Positions 44,541 to 53,766 of a stretch of 64,000 nt of DNA are shown here, one piece after another (position 1 is the stretch's first letter; every line of letters starts with the position of its first letter). Origin of the DNA: Bradyrhizobium sp. AUGA SZCCT0283 (GTDB lineage Bacteria; Pseudomonadota; Alphaproteobacteria; Rhizobiales; Xanthobacteraceae); NCBI RefSeq assembly GCF_018130385.1, contig NZ_JAFCLU010000013.1:1-64000 (forward strand), written 5' to 3'. A program made the position numbers and the translations under genes. The notes beneath the pieces were generated by a model. That model had not been told where the DNA came from and searched no databases. It was given only the letters and a program-made list of their open reading frames with translations.

Positions 44541-44808
44541 GGTCCAAGCACCGATTCGAGAACAGGCCGCGACCTCGCAAAAGCTTCGGTCACAGGACGC
44601 TACATTTGACTCAACTTAAGGCGGTCCCAGGGAAGTCGCGCAGATTCTTCCCAATATCCCTTTGACAATCCTCCAACTTAGTTTCGGCTGCGTCAAGGGG
44701 AACCTCAATCTCGGGACGCGCGGGTGCTTGTGGGAACAAGCCCACGATTGATGCTTCGCAGCATGAGAAGAGGCTCCCGACGGTCAAAAATTAAAAAGTT
44801 CATTGTGT

Positions 44809-44844
44809 TTCGCTTTTGAGCAAACGCGGTTCGCTCTTGGGCAA
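44809..44844 (-). promoter_or_regulatory. Direct-repeat operator upstream of xoxF (shared with pqqA)
   Basis: On the plus strand, TTCGCTTTTGAGCAA (44809-44823) and TTCGCTCTTGGGCAA (44830-44844), separated by 6 bp. Read on the minus strand these become TTGCCCAAGAGCGAA and TTGCTCAAAAGCGAA, matching the pqqA repeats at 23660-23695 at 12-14 of 15 positions. The proximal repeat ends 97 nt before the xoxF ATG, and a GATAGG hexamer at 44864-44869 could be the -10. The presumed binder is the adjacent AraC-type protein. Confidence 0.65.
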
Positions 44845-44941
44845 GTTTCCTATTTCCGAACGGGATAGGAATAGGGACCAAGAATGGAAAATGGGCCGTC
44901 TCGGCGGAAACCCAAAACTCTTAATCTGGGAGGAAACCACT

Positions 44942-46747
44942 ATGCGCAAGGTGCTATCCGCTGCCTGTATCGGCACCATGGCGACATTCGCCATGGGCGT
45001 CGCGTATGCCAACGAAGAGCTGAGCAAGATGGCGCAGAACCCGAAAGATTGGGTGATGCCCGCTGGCGACTACGCAAATACACGCTACTCGAAACTGAAT
45101 CAGATCAACGCAGCCAATGTCGGCAAGCTCCAAGTTGCCTGGACCTTCTCGACCGGCGTGCTGCGCGGCCATGAAGGCGGGCCGCTCGTCATCGGCAACA
45201 TGATGTACGTCCATACGCCGTTCCCGAACAAGGTCTACGCTCTTGACCTTTCGCAGGAGAACAAGATCGTCTGGAAGTACGAGCCGAAGCAGGATCCGAA
45301 CGTCATTCCGGTGATGTGCTGCGACACCGTCAATCGCGGCGTGGCCTATGGCGACGGCAAGATCTTCCTGCATCAGGCCGACACCACCCTGGTCGCGCTC
45401 GATGCCAAGACCGGGCAGGTGGCGTGGAGCGTCAAGAACGGAGATCCGGGCAAAGGCGCCACGGGCACCTCCGCGCCGCTCGTCGTCAAGGACAAGGTTC
45501 TGGTCGGCATTTCCGGCGGCGAGTTTGGCGTGCAATGTCACGTCACGGCCTACGACCTCAAGACCGGCAAGCAGGCCTGGCGCGCCTTCTCCGAAGGGCC
45601 GGACGATCAGATCATGGTCGATCCCGTCAGTACCACCGAACTCGGCAAGCCGGTCGGCAAGGACTCGAGCCTCAAGACCTGGCAGGGCGACCAATGGAAG
45701 ATTGGTGGCGGCTGCACATGGGGCTGGCTGTCCTATGATCCCAGTCTGAACCTCGTCTATTACGGTTCGGGCAATCCCTCGACCTGGAACCCGAAGCAGC
45801 GTCCGGGCGACAACAAGTGGTCAATGACCATCTTCGCGCGCAACCCGGACGACGGAAAGGCCAAGTGGGTCTATCAGATGACGCCCCATGACGAATGGGA
45901 CTATGACGGCGTCAACGAAATGATCCTCAGTGACCAGCAAGTCGGCGGCGCAGAGCGCAAACTGTTGACCCATTTCGACCGCAACGGTTTGGCTTACACG
46001 CTGGATCGTGCAACCGGCGAACTCCTGGTCGCCGAGAAGTATGATCCGAAGGTGAACTGGACCACCGGCGTCGACATGAACAAGAGCTCGCCGACCTACG
46101 GGCGTCCCAAGGTGGTCGATCAATATTCGACCGAAAAGGGCGGCGAAGACAAGAACACCAAGGGCATCTGCCCGGCCGCGCTCGGCACCAAGGACGAGCA
46201 GCCGGCAGCCTATTCGCCCGATACGCAACTGTTCTACGTGCCGACCAACCACGTCTGCATGGACTACGAGCCGTTCAAGGTGAGCTACACCGCGGGCCAG
46301 CCCTATGTTGGCGCAACCCTGTCGATGTATCCGCCCCAGGGCGAAAGCCACATGGGCAACTTCATTGCCTGGGATGGCAAGACCGGCAAGATCGTCTGGT
46401 CGAACAAGGAGCAGTTCTCGGTGTGGTCGGGAGCGCTCGCGACGGCTGGCGGCGTGGTGTTCTACGGAACGCTCGAAGGCTATCTGAAGGCAGTCGATGC
46501 CAAGACCGGCAAGGAACTTTACAAGTTCAAGACCCCGTCGGGCATCATCGGCAACGTCAATACCTATGAGCAGGGCGGCAGGCAGTATGTGGCCGTGCTG
46601 TCCGGCGTCGGCGGCTGGGCGGGTATCGGCCTTGCCGCAGGTCTGACCGATCCGACTGCGGGACTCGGCGCGGTCGGTGGTTATGCCGCGTTGAGCAACT
46701 ATACCGCGCTCGGCGGCACGCTCACGGTGTTCGCGCTGCCGCAGTAA
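44942..46747 (+). CDS. xoxF: Lanthanide-dependent methanol dehydrogenase XoxF
   Basis: PQQ-containing periplasmic methanol dehydrogenase (601 aa) oxidising methanol to formaldehyde and passing electrons to cytochrome c. Signal peptide [20 protein letters not shown] with cleavage after AYA (residue 23). The eight-bladed propeller has the vicinal disulfide Cys126-Cys127 over PQQ, metal ligands Glu194 and Asn278, catalytic Asp320, and the extra Asp322 in WDYDG that marks the rare-earth XoxF form; calcium MxaF has Ala there. Ligand spacings 84 and 42 match MxaF Glu177/Asn261/Asp303. GGGAGG lies 8 nt before the ATG; the frame is open from 44816. No mxaF or mxaI is present in the window. Confidence 0.97.
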   Translation: MRKVLSAACIGTMATFAMGVAYANEELSKMAQNPKDWVMPAGDYANTRYSKLNQINAANVGKLQVAWTFSTGVLRGHEGGPLVIGNMMYVHTPFPNKVYALDLSQENKIVWKYEPKQDPNVIPVMCCDTVNRGVAYGDGKIFLHQADTTLVALDAKTGQVAWSVKNGDPGKGATGTSAPLVVKDKVLVGISGGEFGVQCHVTAYDLKTGKQAWRAFSEGPDDQIMVDPVSTTELGKPVGKDSSLKTWQGDQWKIGGGCTWGWLSYDPSLNLVYYGSGNPSTWNPKQRPGDNKWSMTIFARNPDDGKAKWVYQMTPHDEWDYDGVNEMILSDQQVGGAERKLLTHFDRNGLAYTLDRATGELLVAEKYDPKVNWTTGVDMNKSSPTYGRPKVVDQYSTEKGGEDKNTKGICPAALGTKDEQPAAYSPDTQLFYVPTNHVCMDYEPFKVSYTAGQPYVGATLSMYPPQGESHMGNFIAWDGKTGKIVWSNKEQFSVWSGALATAGGVVFYGTLEGYLKAVDAKTGKELYKFKTPSGIIGNVNTYEQGGRQYVAVLSGVGGWAGIGLAAGLTDPTAGLGAVGGYAALSNYTALGGTLTVFALPQ

Positions 46748-46763
46748 AGCAGGACCACCTCGT

Positions 46764-46791
46764 CCGGCGCGTGGCTCGTTCCACGCGCCGG
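46764..46791 (+). other. Intercistronic stem-loop after xoxF
   Basis: Perfect 11-bp arms CCGGCGCGTGG (46764-46774) and CCACGCGCCGG (46781-46791) with loop CTCGTT, 17 nt after the xoxF stop and 31 nt before the cytochrome start. No T-run is present. It probably stabilises the xoxF message and lowers cytochrome expression relative to xoxF. Confidence 0.6.
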
Positions 46792-46821
46792 TGATCTAGA
46801 CCGAACGTCGAGGATGAGCTC

Positions 46822-47334
46822 TTGCGTAAAATCTGGTTGATTGCAGCCACTCTCGTGCTGGTGGCGCCGGGATCGGTTGCCCACGCTGCGGACGATCCGA
46901 CCGCCGTCAAGTCCGAGGATGGCAAGTATCTCGACAAGGAAGGCAACCCGACCTTCAAGGTCGCGCAGGACGGGACGGTCGATTGGTACACCTATTCCGG
47001 ATACCGTCGTTATCACTCCGAATGCCATGTCTGCCATGGCCCTGACGGGATGGGATCGACCTACGCGCCGGCGCTACAGGATTCATTGAAGACGATGAGT
47101 TACGGCGATTTCCTCGGTGTGGTCGCCAGCGGTCGCAAGAACATCAGTACCGCGCAAGAGAACGTCATGCCGGCGTTCGGCGATAATCCGAATGTCGCCT
47201 GCTACATGGACGACCTCTACGTCTATCTGCGCGCCCGCGCGCATGACGCGGTGGGCCGCGTGCGGCCTGCCAAGCGTGAAGACAAACCCGAGGCCTATAC
47301 TGAGGCGGAAAAGTCCTGCATGGGAGCTAAGTGA
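46822..47334 (+). CDS. Methanol metabolism-related c-type cytochrome (XoxG-like)
   Basis: 170-aa periplasmic cytochrome c, probable electron acceptor of XoxF. Signal peptide MRKIWLIAATLVLVAPGSVA (cleavage after AHA, residue 22), haem site C68-x-x-C71-H72 in ECHVCHGPDGMG, and likely axial Met in NVMPAFGDN. Two further cysteines (in ACYMDD and KSCMGAK) give the four-Cys pattern of a methanol-associated cytochrome family. The start is a TTG at 46822: GAGGA lies 7 nt upstream and no in-frame ATG precedes the signal peptide. It is encoded directly after xoxF. Confidence 0.9.
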   Translation: MRKIWLIAATLVLVAPGSVAHAADDPTAVKSEDGKYLDKEGNPTFKVAQDGTVDWYTYSGYRRYHSECHVCHGPDGMGSTYAPALQDSLKTMSYGDFLGVVASGRKNISTAQENVMPAFGDNPNVACYMDDLYVYLRARAHDAVGRVRPAKREDKPEAYTEAEKSCMGAK

Positions 47335-47406
47335 TATGCCGAACATGCGAGGGGCGCGTCTCGGTACGTCCGTGCAGCGACTTGAAAAGAAAATGTGGAG
47401 CTTAAG

Positions 47407-48513
47407 ATGAAGACCCGCGCTGCTGTCGCATTCGAGGCCAAGAAGCCTCTTGAAATCGTCGAGGTCGATCTGGAAGGCCCGAAGGCCGGAGAAGTCCTCG
47501 TCGAGATAAAGGCGACCGGAATCTGTCACACCGACGCCTACACGCTCGATGGCTTCGACAGCGAAGGAATCTTTCCGTCGATCCTCGGTCATGAGGGCGC
47601 CGGCATCGTCCGCGAAGTGGGCGCGGGCGTGACGTCGGTCAAGGCAGGCGATCACGTGATTCCGCTCTACACACCGGAGTGCCGGCAGTGCAAAAGCTGC
47701 CTGAGCGGCAAGACCAATCTTTGTACCGCCATCCGCGCGACGCAGGGCAAGGGGCTGATGCCGGACGGCACTTCGCGCTTCAGCTATCAGGGCAAGCCGA
47801 TCTACCACTATATGGGCTGCTCGACCTTCTCGAATTTTACCGTGCTGCCGGAGATCGCAGTGGCAAAGATCCGCGAGGACGCGCCCTTCGACAAGAGCTG
47901 CTACATCGGTTGCGGGGTGACGACGGGCGTTGGCGCCGTGGTCAATACCGCCAAGGTGACACCGGGCGCCAATGTCGTCGTGTTCGGTCTTGGCGGCATC
48001 GGGCTCAACGTCATCCAGGGCGCGAAGATGGTGGGCGCCGACAAGATCGTCGGTGTTGACATCAACGATTCCAAGGAGGATTGGGGCCGCCGCTTCGGCA
48101 TGACGCATTTCGTCAACCCGACCAAGGTCAGTGACATCGTCCAGCATCTGGTCGGACTCACCGACGGCGGCGCCGACTTCACCTTCGACTGCACCGGCAA
48201 CACCAATGTGATGCGGCAGGCGCTCGAAGCATGCCACCGCGGCTGGGGCGTCTCGGTCATTATCGGGGTCGCGGAGTCCGGCAAGGAAATCGCCACCCGG
48301 CCGTTCCAACTGGTGACCGGCCGGGTCTGGAAGGGCACGGCGTTTGGCGGCGCACGCGGCCGCACGGATGTGCCGAAAATCGTCGACTGGTACATGAACG
48401 GAAAGATCGAAATCGATCCGATGATCACGCACGTCCTCAAGCTGGAGGAGATCAACCAGGGATTCGATCTCATGCATCAGGGCAAGTCGATCCGCTCGGT
48501 TGTCGTGTTCTGA
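47407..48513 (+). CDS. flhA: S-(hydroxymethyl)glutathione dehydrogenase (class III alcohol dehydrogenase)
   Basis: 368-aa zinc alcohol dehydrogenase oxidising S-hydroxymethylglutathione to S-formylglutathione with NAD. Catalytic zinc ligands Cys40 (GICHTDAY) and His62 (GHEGAG); structural zinc cysteines 92, 95, 98 and 106; Rossmann motif [10 protein letters not shown]. Class III marks include [15 protein letters not shown] and [19 protein letters not shown] 47407 follows GGAG at 8 nt; the frame also has GTG 47395. It is encoded between the cytochrome and Gfa genes, completing cytoplasmic formaldehyde oxidation together with the hydrolase at 37751. Confidence 0.95.
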   Translation: MKTRAAVAFEAKKPLEIVEVDLEGPKAGEVLVEIKATGICHTDAYTLDGFDSEGIFPSILGHEGAGIVREVGAGVTSVKAGDHVIPLYTPECRQCKSCLSGKTNLCTAIRATQGKGLMPDGTSRFSYQGKPIYHYMGCSTFSNFTVLPEIAVAKIREDAPFDKSCYIGCGVTTGVGAVVNTAKVTPGANVVVFGLGGIGLNVIQGAKMVGADKIVGVDINDSKEDWGRRFGMTHFVNPTKVSDIVQHLVGLTDGGADFTFDCTGNTNVMRQALEACHRGWGVSVIIGVAESGKEIATRPFQLVTGRVWKGTAFGGARGRTDVPKIVDWYMNGKIEIDPMITHVLKLEEINQGFDLMHQGKSIRSVVVF

Positions 48514-48549
48514 AATCAGAGAAACTTAAAACACAAGGAGGATAGGCCC

Positions 48550-49119
48550 ATGACTGTTCATATTCACCCATCGGTCGATAACGGCGTAAAGAAGGGGACC
48601 GGCAGTTTTGCCGGCGGAACCCTTGTCTGCAAGTGCACGGACAGGCCGGTCAAGGTCGCCATCACGGGCGATGTGGCCCACAATCACGCCTGCGGATGCA
48701 CCAAATGCTGGAAGCCCGCCGGCGCAACCTTCTCCGTCGTCGCTGTCGTCCCGCGCGACAATGTGAAGGTGCTCGAGAACGGCGACAAGCTGCAGATTGT
48801 CGACGCGTCGGCGACGATCCAGCGCTATGCCTGCAAGGCCTGCGGTACGCATATGTACGGCCGGATCGAGAACACCGGGCATCCATTCTATGGCCTCGAC
48901 TTCATCCATCCCGAACTGTTCCAGGAAGGTGGATGGGCAGCCCCGGGGTTTGCCGCTTTCGTGTCGTCCGTGCTGGAGTCCGGCGTCCAACCGGGCGAGA
49001 TGGATGGAATCAGGGCTCGGCTGAAGGAACTCGGGCTTGAGCCTTATGATTGCCTGTCACCGCCCTTGATGGATGCGATCTCCAGCCATGTGGCAAAGGC
49101 CAAGGCCAAAGCGGCTTGA
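48550..49119 (+). CDS. gfa: S-(hydroxymethyl)glutathione synthase (Gfa)
   Basis: 189-aa zinc protein that speeds the condensation of formaldehyde with glutathione to S-hydroxymethylglutathione. The two zinc centres are visible: Cys27-x-Cys29, Cys48-x-Cys50-x2-Cys53, and Cys95-x2-Cys98, as in Paracoccus Gfa. A strong AAGGAGG site precedes the ATG. It lies 36 nt after the class III dehydrogenase stop and is clearly in the same operon. Some authors consider Gfa a glutathione carrier rather than a true enzyme. Confidence 0.93.
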   Translation: MTVHIHPSVDNGVKKGTGSFAGGTLVCKCTDRPVKVAITGDVAHNHACGCTKCWKPAGATFSVVAVVPRDNVKVLENGDKLQIVDASATIQRYACKACGTHMYGRIENTGHPFYGLDFIHPELFQEGGWAAPGFAAFVSSVLESGVQPGEMDGIRARLKELGLEPYDCLSPPLMDAISSHVAKAKAKAA

Positions 49120-49583
49120 ACAAGGCGGCCTGAAACGGGCGCTGGCCTGATCCTGCCCGATTTCGAACCCGCGCTGATGGCGATCGCCATCAGCGGAGCC
49201 GCACGCCGAGAGCGCCACGAGGTCGTGCAATTCCTTCGTTGATGCCGGTGGGTAAAGCAGCCTGCCGGCTCTTGAGGTCATGCAACCATGCCGAGCCGGC
49301 AGGTCTCTGGCGCGACCGGCCCCGTTGACAATTCCCTGATATCGAAGCCTTCCGAGTTCTTTGCTCAGTCGCCATGTCGTCCATGGCAGGTTGCGGCGCG
49401 TGCAAGATCGGCTGCACTTGACCGACCGTCTGATTTTGCATGTTGCGGCGCGATGAGCTTTGTTGTGGCAGCCGCAATGCCTAAGGTGGGTATCTTCCGA
49501 AGGTGTTGACCCATCGCGCGGTTCCCTTCTATGGACGATGCTGCCTAGACCGCACAGACGTGACCTCGCGAGGATTTCCCACG
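49120..49583. other. Gene-free stretch with palindromes
   Basis: No frame in this 464-bp stretch shows recognisable protein homology or a good ribosome site. It holds a perfect 24-bp palindrome without a loop at 49172-49195 (half-site CGCTGATGGCGA) and an inverted repeat CCTGCCGGCT (49261-49270) / AGCCGGCAGG (49294-49303). The palindrome begins 53 nt after the gfa stop and could terminate that operon or bind a regulator. The last part holds the promoter of the next gene. Confidence 0.6.
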
Positions 49584-50774
49584 ATGCCGATCGCCACAGA
49601 CGCCGCATTCATTCTACCCGACGATTACGTTGGCGCCGCGCTGATGGGGCGGATCTGGCGTCCCGATCTTGCCGGCCCGTCGGTGGTCGCGATCCGCCAG
49701 GACGGCGTGTTCGACATCACCGAGGATTTCCCCACCGCCAGCCAGCTCGCCGCCACTGCCGATCCGGCGCGGGCGCTGCGCGCCGCGCGCGGCGAGCGGG
49801 TAGGGACGCTGCAGGATCTTTTGAACAACACGCCGCCCGACACCCGCGATCCGACCAGGCCATGGCTGCTTGCCCCGATCGATCTGCAGGTGATCAAGGC
49901 CGCCGGCGTCACGTTCGCCGTGTCGATGCTGGAGCGGGTGATCGAGGAGCGGGCGCGCGGCAATCCGGATTCGGCGGAAGCGATCCGGGCCGAGGTGACG
50001 CGGATCGTCGGCACCGACCTGTCGCGGCTGAAGCCGGGCTCGGCCGAAGCGCAGCATGTAAAGGACGTGCTGGTTTCCCAGAATGCCTGGAGCCAGTATC
50101 TGGAAGTCGGCATCGGGCCGGACGCGGAGGTGTTTACCAAGGCTCCGGTCCTGTCGGCGGTGGGCACATGCGTGGATGCGGGCCTGCATCCAAAATCGAC
50201 CTGGAATAATCCGGAGCCCGAGGTGGTGCTGGTGGTGACGAGCGACGGCCGCATCGTCGGCGCGACGCTTGGCAACGATGTCAATTTGCGCGACTTCGAA
50301 GGACGCTCGGCGCTGCTGTTGTCCAAGGCCAAGGACAATAACGCTTCCTGCGCCATCGGGCCGTTCGTGCGGTTCTTCGATGAAAGCTTCACGCTCGATG
50401 ACGTGCGGAGAATGGAGATATCGCTGGAAGTAAAGGGGCCGGAAGGCTTCGTGCTGCACGGCGCATCCTCGCTGACCCAGATCAGCCGCGACCCGGCTGA
50501 CATCGTCGGGCAGACGATCAACGAGAACCATCAATATCCCGACGGATTCGTGTTGTTCCTGGGTACGATGTTCGCGCCCATCCAGGACCGTGCCGCGAAG
50601 GGGCAGGGGTTCACCCATGTGGAAGGCGATCTGGTGACGGTCGCCAGCCCGAAACTCGGCCGGCTGACCAACCGGATGCGCCACAGCGGCGATTGCGAAC
50701 CCTGGAAATTTGGCCTGACCGAGCTCTTCGCCGCGTTGATGCGCCGCACGGGCGCCAACCGAAGCGGCAATTAG
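49584..50774 (+). CDS. Fumarylacetoacetate hydrolase-family protein (possible 2-keto-3-deoxy-pentonate dehydratase)
   Basis: 396-aa cytoplasmic protein. The FAH domain (about residues 180-380) has the metal-binding pattern with Glu/Asp residues in NNPEPEVVLVV and GATLGNDVNLRDFEGRSALL, followed by KAKDNNASCAIGPF. Length and sequence resemble Caulobacter XylX-type 2-keto-3-deoxy-xylonate dehydratases better than short acylpyruvate hydrolases. GAGGA lies 9 nt before the ATG at 49584. With the oxidoreductase downstream, a role in pentose or sugar-acid oxidation is likely; the exact substrate is unsure. Confidence 0.72.
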   Translation: MPIATDAAFILPDDYVGAALMGRIWRPDLAGPSVVAIRQDGVFDITEDFPTASQLAATADPARALRAARGERVGTLQDLLNNTPPDTRDPTRPWLLAPIDLQVIKAAGVTFAVSMLERVIEERARGNPDSAEAIRAEVTRIVGTDLSRLKPGSAEAQHVKDVLVSQNAWSQYLEVGIGPDAEVFTKAPVLSAVGTCVDAGLHPKSTWNNPEPEVVLVVTSDGRIVGATLGNDVNLRDFEGRSALLLSKAKDNNASCAIGPFVRFFDESFTLDDVRRMEISLEVKGPEGFVLHGASSLTQISRDPADIVGQTINENHQYPDGFVLFLGTMFAPIQDRAAKGQGFTHVEGDLVTVASPKLGRLTNRMRHSGDCEPWKFGLTELFAALMRRTGANRSGN

Positions 50775-50807
50775 CCTCAAGCCACGACAACCGGGAAGCA
50801 CTCCGCA

Positions 50808-51977
50808 ATGGCGAAAATCAGGATCGGTCTGGCTGGCTGCGGCTTCGTCTCCGAGCTGCACATGCATGCCTACCGGCGTGTTTACGGCGTGGATATTGAA
50901 GTCAGGGCCGTTGCGGCAAGAGGCGATCATGTCGTCGAGTTTGCCCGTCGCCACCAGATCCCGACGGCGTATCGCAGCTTTCGCGACTTGATCGCCGACG
51001 CTGATATCGATGTCATCGACATCTGCACGCCGCCCAATTTACACGCGTCGATGATCGTCGAGGCGATGCAGGCCGGTAAGCATGTGATCTGCGAGAAGCC
51101 GTTTGGAGGCTATTTCGGGCGCGAAGGCGACAAGCTGCCGATCGGCAAACATGTGCCAAAAGCACTGATGTACGAGCGGGTGCTGGAAGAAATGGCCGCG
51201 ACCCGCGCGGCGATCGCCAAGACCGGCAGGCTCTTCATGTATGCGGAGGACTGGATCTACGCGCCGGCGGTGACCAAGACTGTGGAGGTCCTCAAGGCTA
51301 CGAAAGATAAAATCCTGTTCATGAAGGGGGAGGAGAGTCACTCCGGCTCGCATGCCGCGCACGCCGCGCAATGGGCGATGACCGGCGGCGGCTCGCTGAT
51401 CCGGATGGGATGCCATCCGCTCTCGGCGGTACTCTATCTCAAGCAGGTCGAAGCGAAGGCGCGCGGCGAGGCGATCAGCGTCGCAAGCGTGACGTGTGAC
51501 GTCGGTAACGTCACGGCATGCCTGCGCACCGACGAACGGGCCGTGCTCAAGGCCAATCCCGTCGATGTCGAGGATTGGGGGATGCTCACGGCCACCTTTT
51601 CCGATGGCACCAAGGCCACGGTTTTTTCCGGTGACATGATCCCCGGCGGCGTCCGGAATCTGATCGAAACCTATACCAGCAGCGGCGCGCTGTTCGCCAA
51701 CATCACGCCGAATACGCACATGATGAGCTATCAGACCAGCGAGGAGAAGCTCGCAAGCGTCTACATCACCGAAAAGGTCGACCGGAAGACCGGCTGGCAA
51801 TATGTCTGTATCGAGGAGGAATGGACGCGCGGCTACGTGCAGGAAATCCAGGACTTCATGGAATGCGTCGCAACCGGCCGGCAACCGCTTTCGGATCTTG
51901 CGCTGGCTTTTGAGACGATCAAGGTCAACTACGCCGGCTATTGGGCCGCGGAGGAGGGGCGGCGCGTTACGTTGTGA
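50808..51977 (+). CDS. Gfo/Idh/MocA-family oxidoreductase
   Basis: 389-aa NAD(P)-dependent oxidoreductase with N-terminal Rossmann motif GLAGCGFVSELH (residues 7-18), ICTPPNLH, the catalytic EKPFGG around residue 105, and a C-terminal beta-sheet domain. An insertion after EKPFGG (about residues 110-135, REGDKLPIGKHVPKALMYER) is longer than in most members. It lies 33 nt after the FAH-family gene and is probably in the same operon, suggesting action on a sugar or inositol-type substrate. The substrate is not identifiable. Confidence 0.82.
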   Translation: MAKIRIGLAGCGFVSELHMHAYRRVYGVDIEVRAVAARGDHVVEFARRHQIPTAYRSFRDLIADADIDVIDICTPPNLHASMIVEAMQAGKHVICEKPFGGYFGREGDKLPIGKHVPKALMYERVLEEMAATRAAIAKTGRLFMYAEDWIYAPAVTKTVEVLKATKDKILFMKGEESHSGSHAAHAAQWAMTGGGSLIRMGCHPLSAVLYLKQVEAKARGEAISVASVTCDVGNVTACLRTDERAVLKANPVDVEDWGMLTATFSDGTKATVFSGDMIPGGVRNLIETYTSSGALFANITPNTHMMSYQTSEEKLASVYITEKVDRKTGWQYVCIEEEWTRGYVQEIQDFMECVATGRQPLSDLALAFETIKVNYAGYWAAEEGRRVTL

Positions 51978-52016
51978 AGCTTTGATGAGATCCGATTGTT
52001 GCGCGTCCGGTGGCCA

Positions 52017-52122
52017 CATGGTTCGAGACGCCGCTTCGCGGCTCCTCACCATGAGGGTCCATCACCTCGTGCGGTGCGAGACCTCATCCTGAGGAGCGGC
52101 GTTAGCCGCGTCTCGAAGGATG
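52017..52122. repeat. Interspersed inverted repeat (Bradyrhizobium-type palindrome)
   Basis: Two imperfect arms of about 41 bp (52017-52057 and 52082-52122) form a long inverted repeat; shared blocks include TTCGAGACG, GCGGCTCCTCA and their complements. This TTCGAGACGC...CCTCAGGATGAG type of palindrome is one I associate with intergenic repeats in Bradyrhizobium and Rhodopseudomonas. It sits between the oxidoreductase gene and the end of the broken binding-protein gene, where it could act as a bidirectional terminator. Confidence 0.7.
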
Positions 52123-52208
52123 AAGCCCCGAACTGGAAAGCCCTAGACCGCGTACACCGACGATTTCGGCAGCGGGAACACCGGGTCCTGCGTTCTGATA
52201 TTGGTCGG

Positions 52209-53442
52209 CTAAACCACCGAGATATGCTCGCCGGCATTCTGCATCACGACCGGGGTCGAGCGCTCGTTCTGGCCGGAGAGCGGCGTGCCGGGCCGATAGA
52301 ATTTTACGCCGTAGCCCTGGATGGTGCCGCCCGGCGGGATGTCGACGTCGAGCGCCGCCTTGCGAATGGCCTCGGGATCGAAACCGCCGTATTTTTCCTT
52401 GGCGACGGGCAGCACGTTGTTGAGCAGGATCCAGGTCTGGTTGAAGCCCATCGAGCAGTGCGGCGGAACGTCGGTCGCGCCGGTCTTCTCCTTGTAGCGT
52501 GCGATCATGGTTTTGGTGAGGTCGCCTATGCCGGGCGCCAGTTTGGCGGGATCGAGCAATTGTGCGGGCACCGGATCGATGTTGCAGAAATTGTCGATGT
52601 CGGCTGCGAACGTCGCACGCAACTTGTCGAGTTGGCTGTAGCCCGCGCCGGCGCCGAACAGCATCTTGAACTTGAGGCCGTTCTCGCGTGCCTGGCGCAG
52701 GAAGAGGGTGATATCAGGGTTGTATCCCGCGTGCGAGATCACGTCGGCCTTGGCACGCTTGAGCTTGGTGACCAGCACCGAGAGGTCGGGGGCGGACGCC
52801 GAATAACCTTCCCTGAGCACGACCTGAAGGCCTGCCTCCTTGGAATACGGCGGCAACGCCGACCCCATAAGGGCCGTCCTCGTGAATCAGCGCGACCTTG
52901 ACGTCCTTGGGCTCCATGCCGAGCTTGGTTTTGGCGTGCTCGTTGATGAAGCCCGCAAAGGCCTGGCCGTACTGGTCGGAATGGATCTGCGCGCGGAAGA
53001 CGTATTGCAAGTTCTTGTCCTTGAACACGGCGGTCGAAACCGCGGTCGTGATCCAAAGGATCTTTTTCTGCTGCTCGACCTTGGCGGCGAGCGGGACCGC
53101 GTGCGAGCTCGCATAAACGCCGTTGATGATGTCGATCTTCTCCTGGTCGATCAGGCGATTGGCCTCATTGATCGCAACGTCGGGCTTGCTCTGGGAATCG
53201 GCGGCGACGGGGGAAACTTTGTACTTGCCGCCGATGCCGCCCTTCTCGTTGACGAGGTCGATGGCAATCTGCGCGCCGATCGAGGAGGCGACCGACCCGC
53301 CGGCAGCAAAGGGCCCGGTCAAGTCGTAGATCAGGCCGATGCGCACCGTTTCGGCTTGTGCCTGCGCGCGTGTCCAATCGAGGCTGAATGCGGCGGCCGC
53401 CGCGGCAGAAGTCTTCAGCAGCGTTCTGCGTGAAGTCGGCAT
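52209..53442 (-). pseudogene. Branched-chain amino acid-type ABC substrate-binding protein, frameshifted
   Basis: A family-6 (LivK-like) periplasmic binding protein split over two frames. The first part (53442 down to about 52850) has a Tat signal with SRRTLLK, then VRIGLIYDLTGPFAAGGSVA and up to ALIHEDGPYGVGVAA. The second (about 52850 to 52209) resumes at YSKEAGLQVVLREGYSASAP and runs to a normal end. At the junction the frame changes and a few residues expected between GVAA and YSKEAG are missing, so a small deletion is likely. ATG 53442 has GGGAGG 5 nt upstream. No permease or ATPase gene is beside it. A sequencing error cannot be excluded. Confidence 0.8.
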
Positions 53443-53766
53443 CGTGTCCTCCCACTGATTATTATTGCCGGACTGGTTCTTCCAGTTCTCGGCCAAGTAT
53501 TTGGAGAACACGGCGAGAAGTCAACCTGTGCGCGCGTCATGGGCTGCTCATGCCGGCGGAAACGCGTGGCCAGGCAGGAAGCGGGGCTCACCAACTAAAG
53601 TCTGATAGCGGAAGGGAGGATGCGAACTTCGTTTCGCTGGTTTGGTTTTCAATCGCGAGCACCCTGCGTGGCCGTCATGTTCAAGAGGCTCCGGCGCATT
53701 TCTGTGTTGGAGCGCCAGGTCGACCAGCTTGATGTTCAGCCAGTCCGTTTGCATTCGCATATCGCG
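53443..53766. other. Gene-free spacer between broken binding protein and cbbR
   Basis: 324 bp in which I see no convincing gene. Short open frames exist on both strands but lack ribosome sites or recognisable products. The first part is the promoter region of the broken gene; the rest is 3' flank of cbbR. Confidence 0.5.

Noticed and set aside
47083-48477. 464-codon minus-strand frame opposite the cytochrome and class III dehydrogenase genes
   Set aside because: Shadow of two clearly recognised genes; no homology and no ribosome site.
49057-49608. Minus-strand frames in the 49120-49583 gap
   Set aside because: No ribosome site, no recognisable product, and the frame runs into the gfa 3' end; treated as non-coding.
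52017-52122. Possible insertion sequence at the inverted repeat
   Set aside because: No transposase frame and no target-site duplication were seen; it fits a short interspersed palindrome instead.
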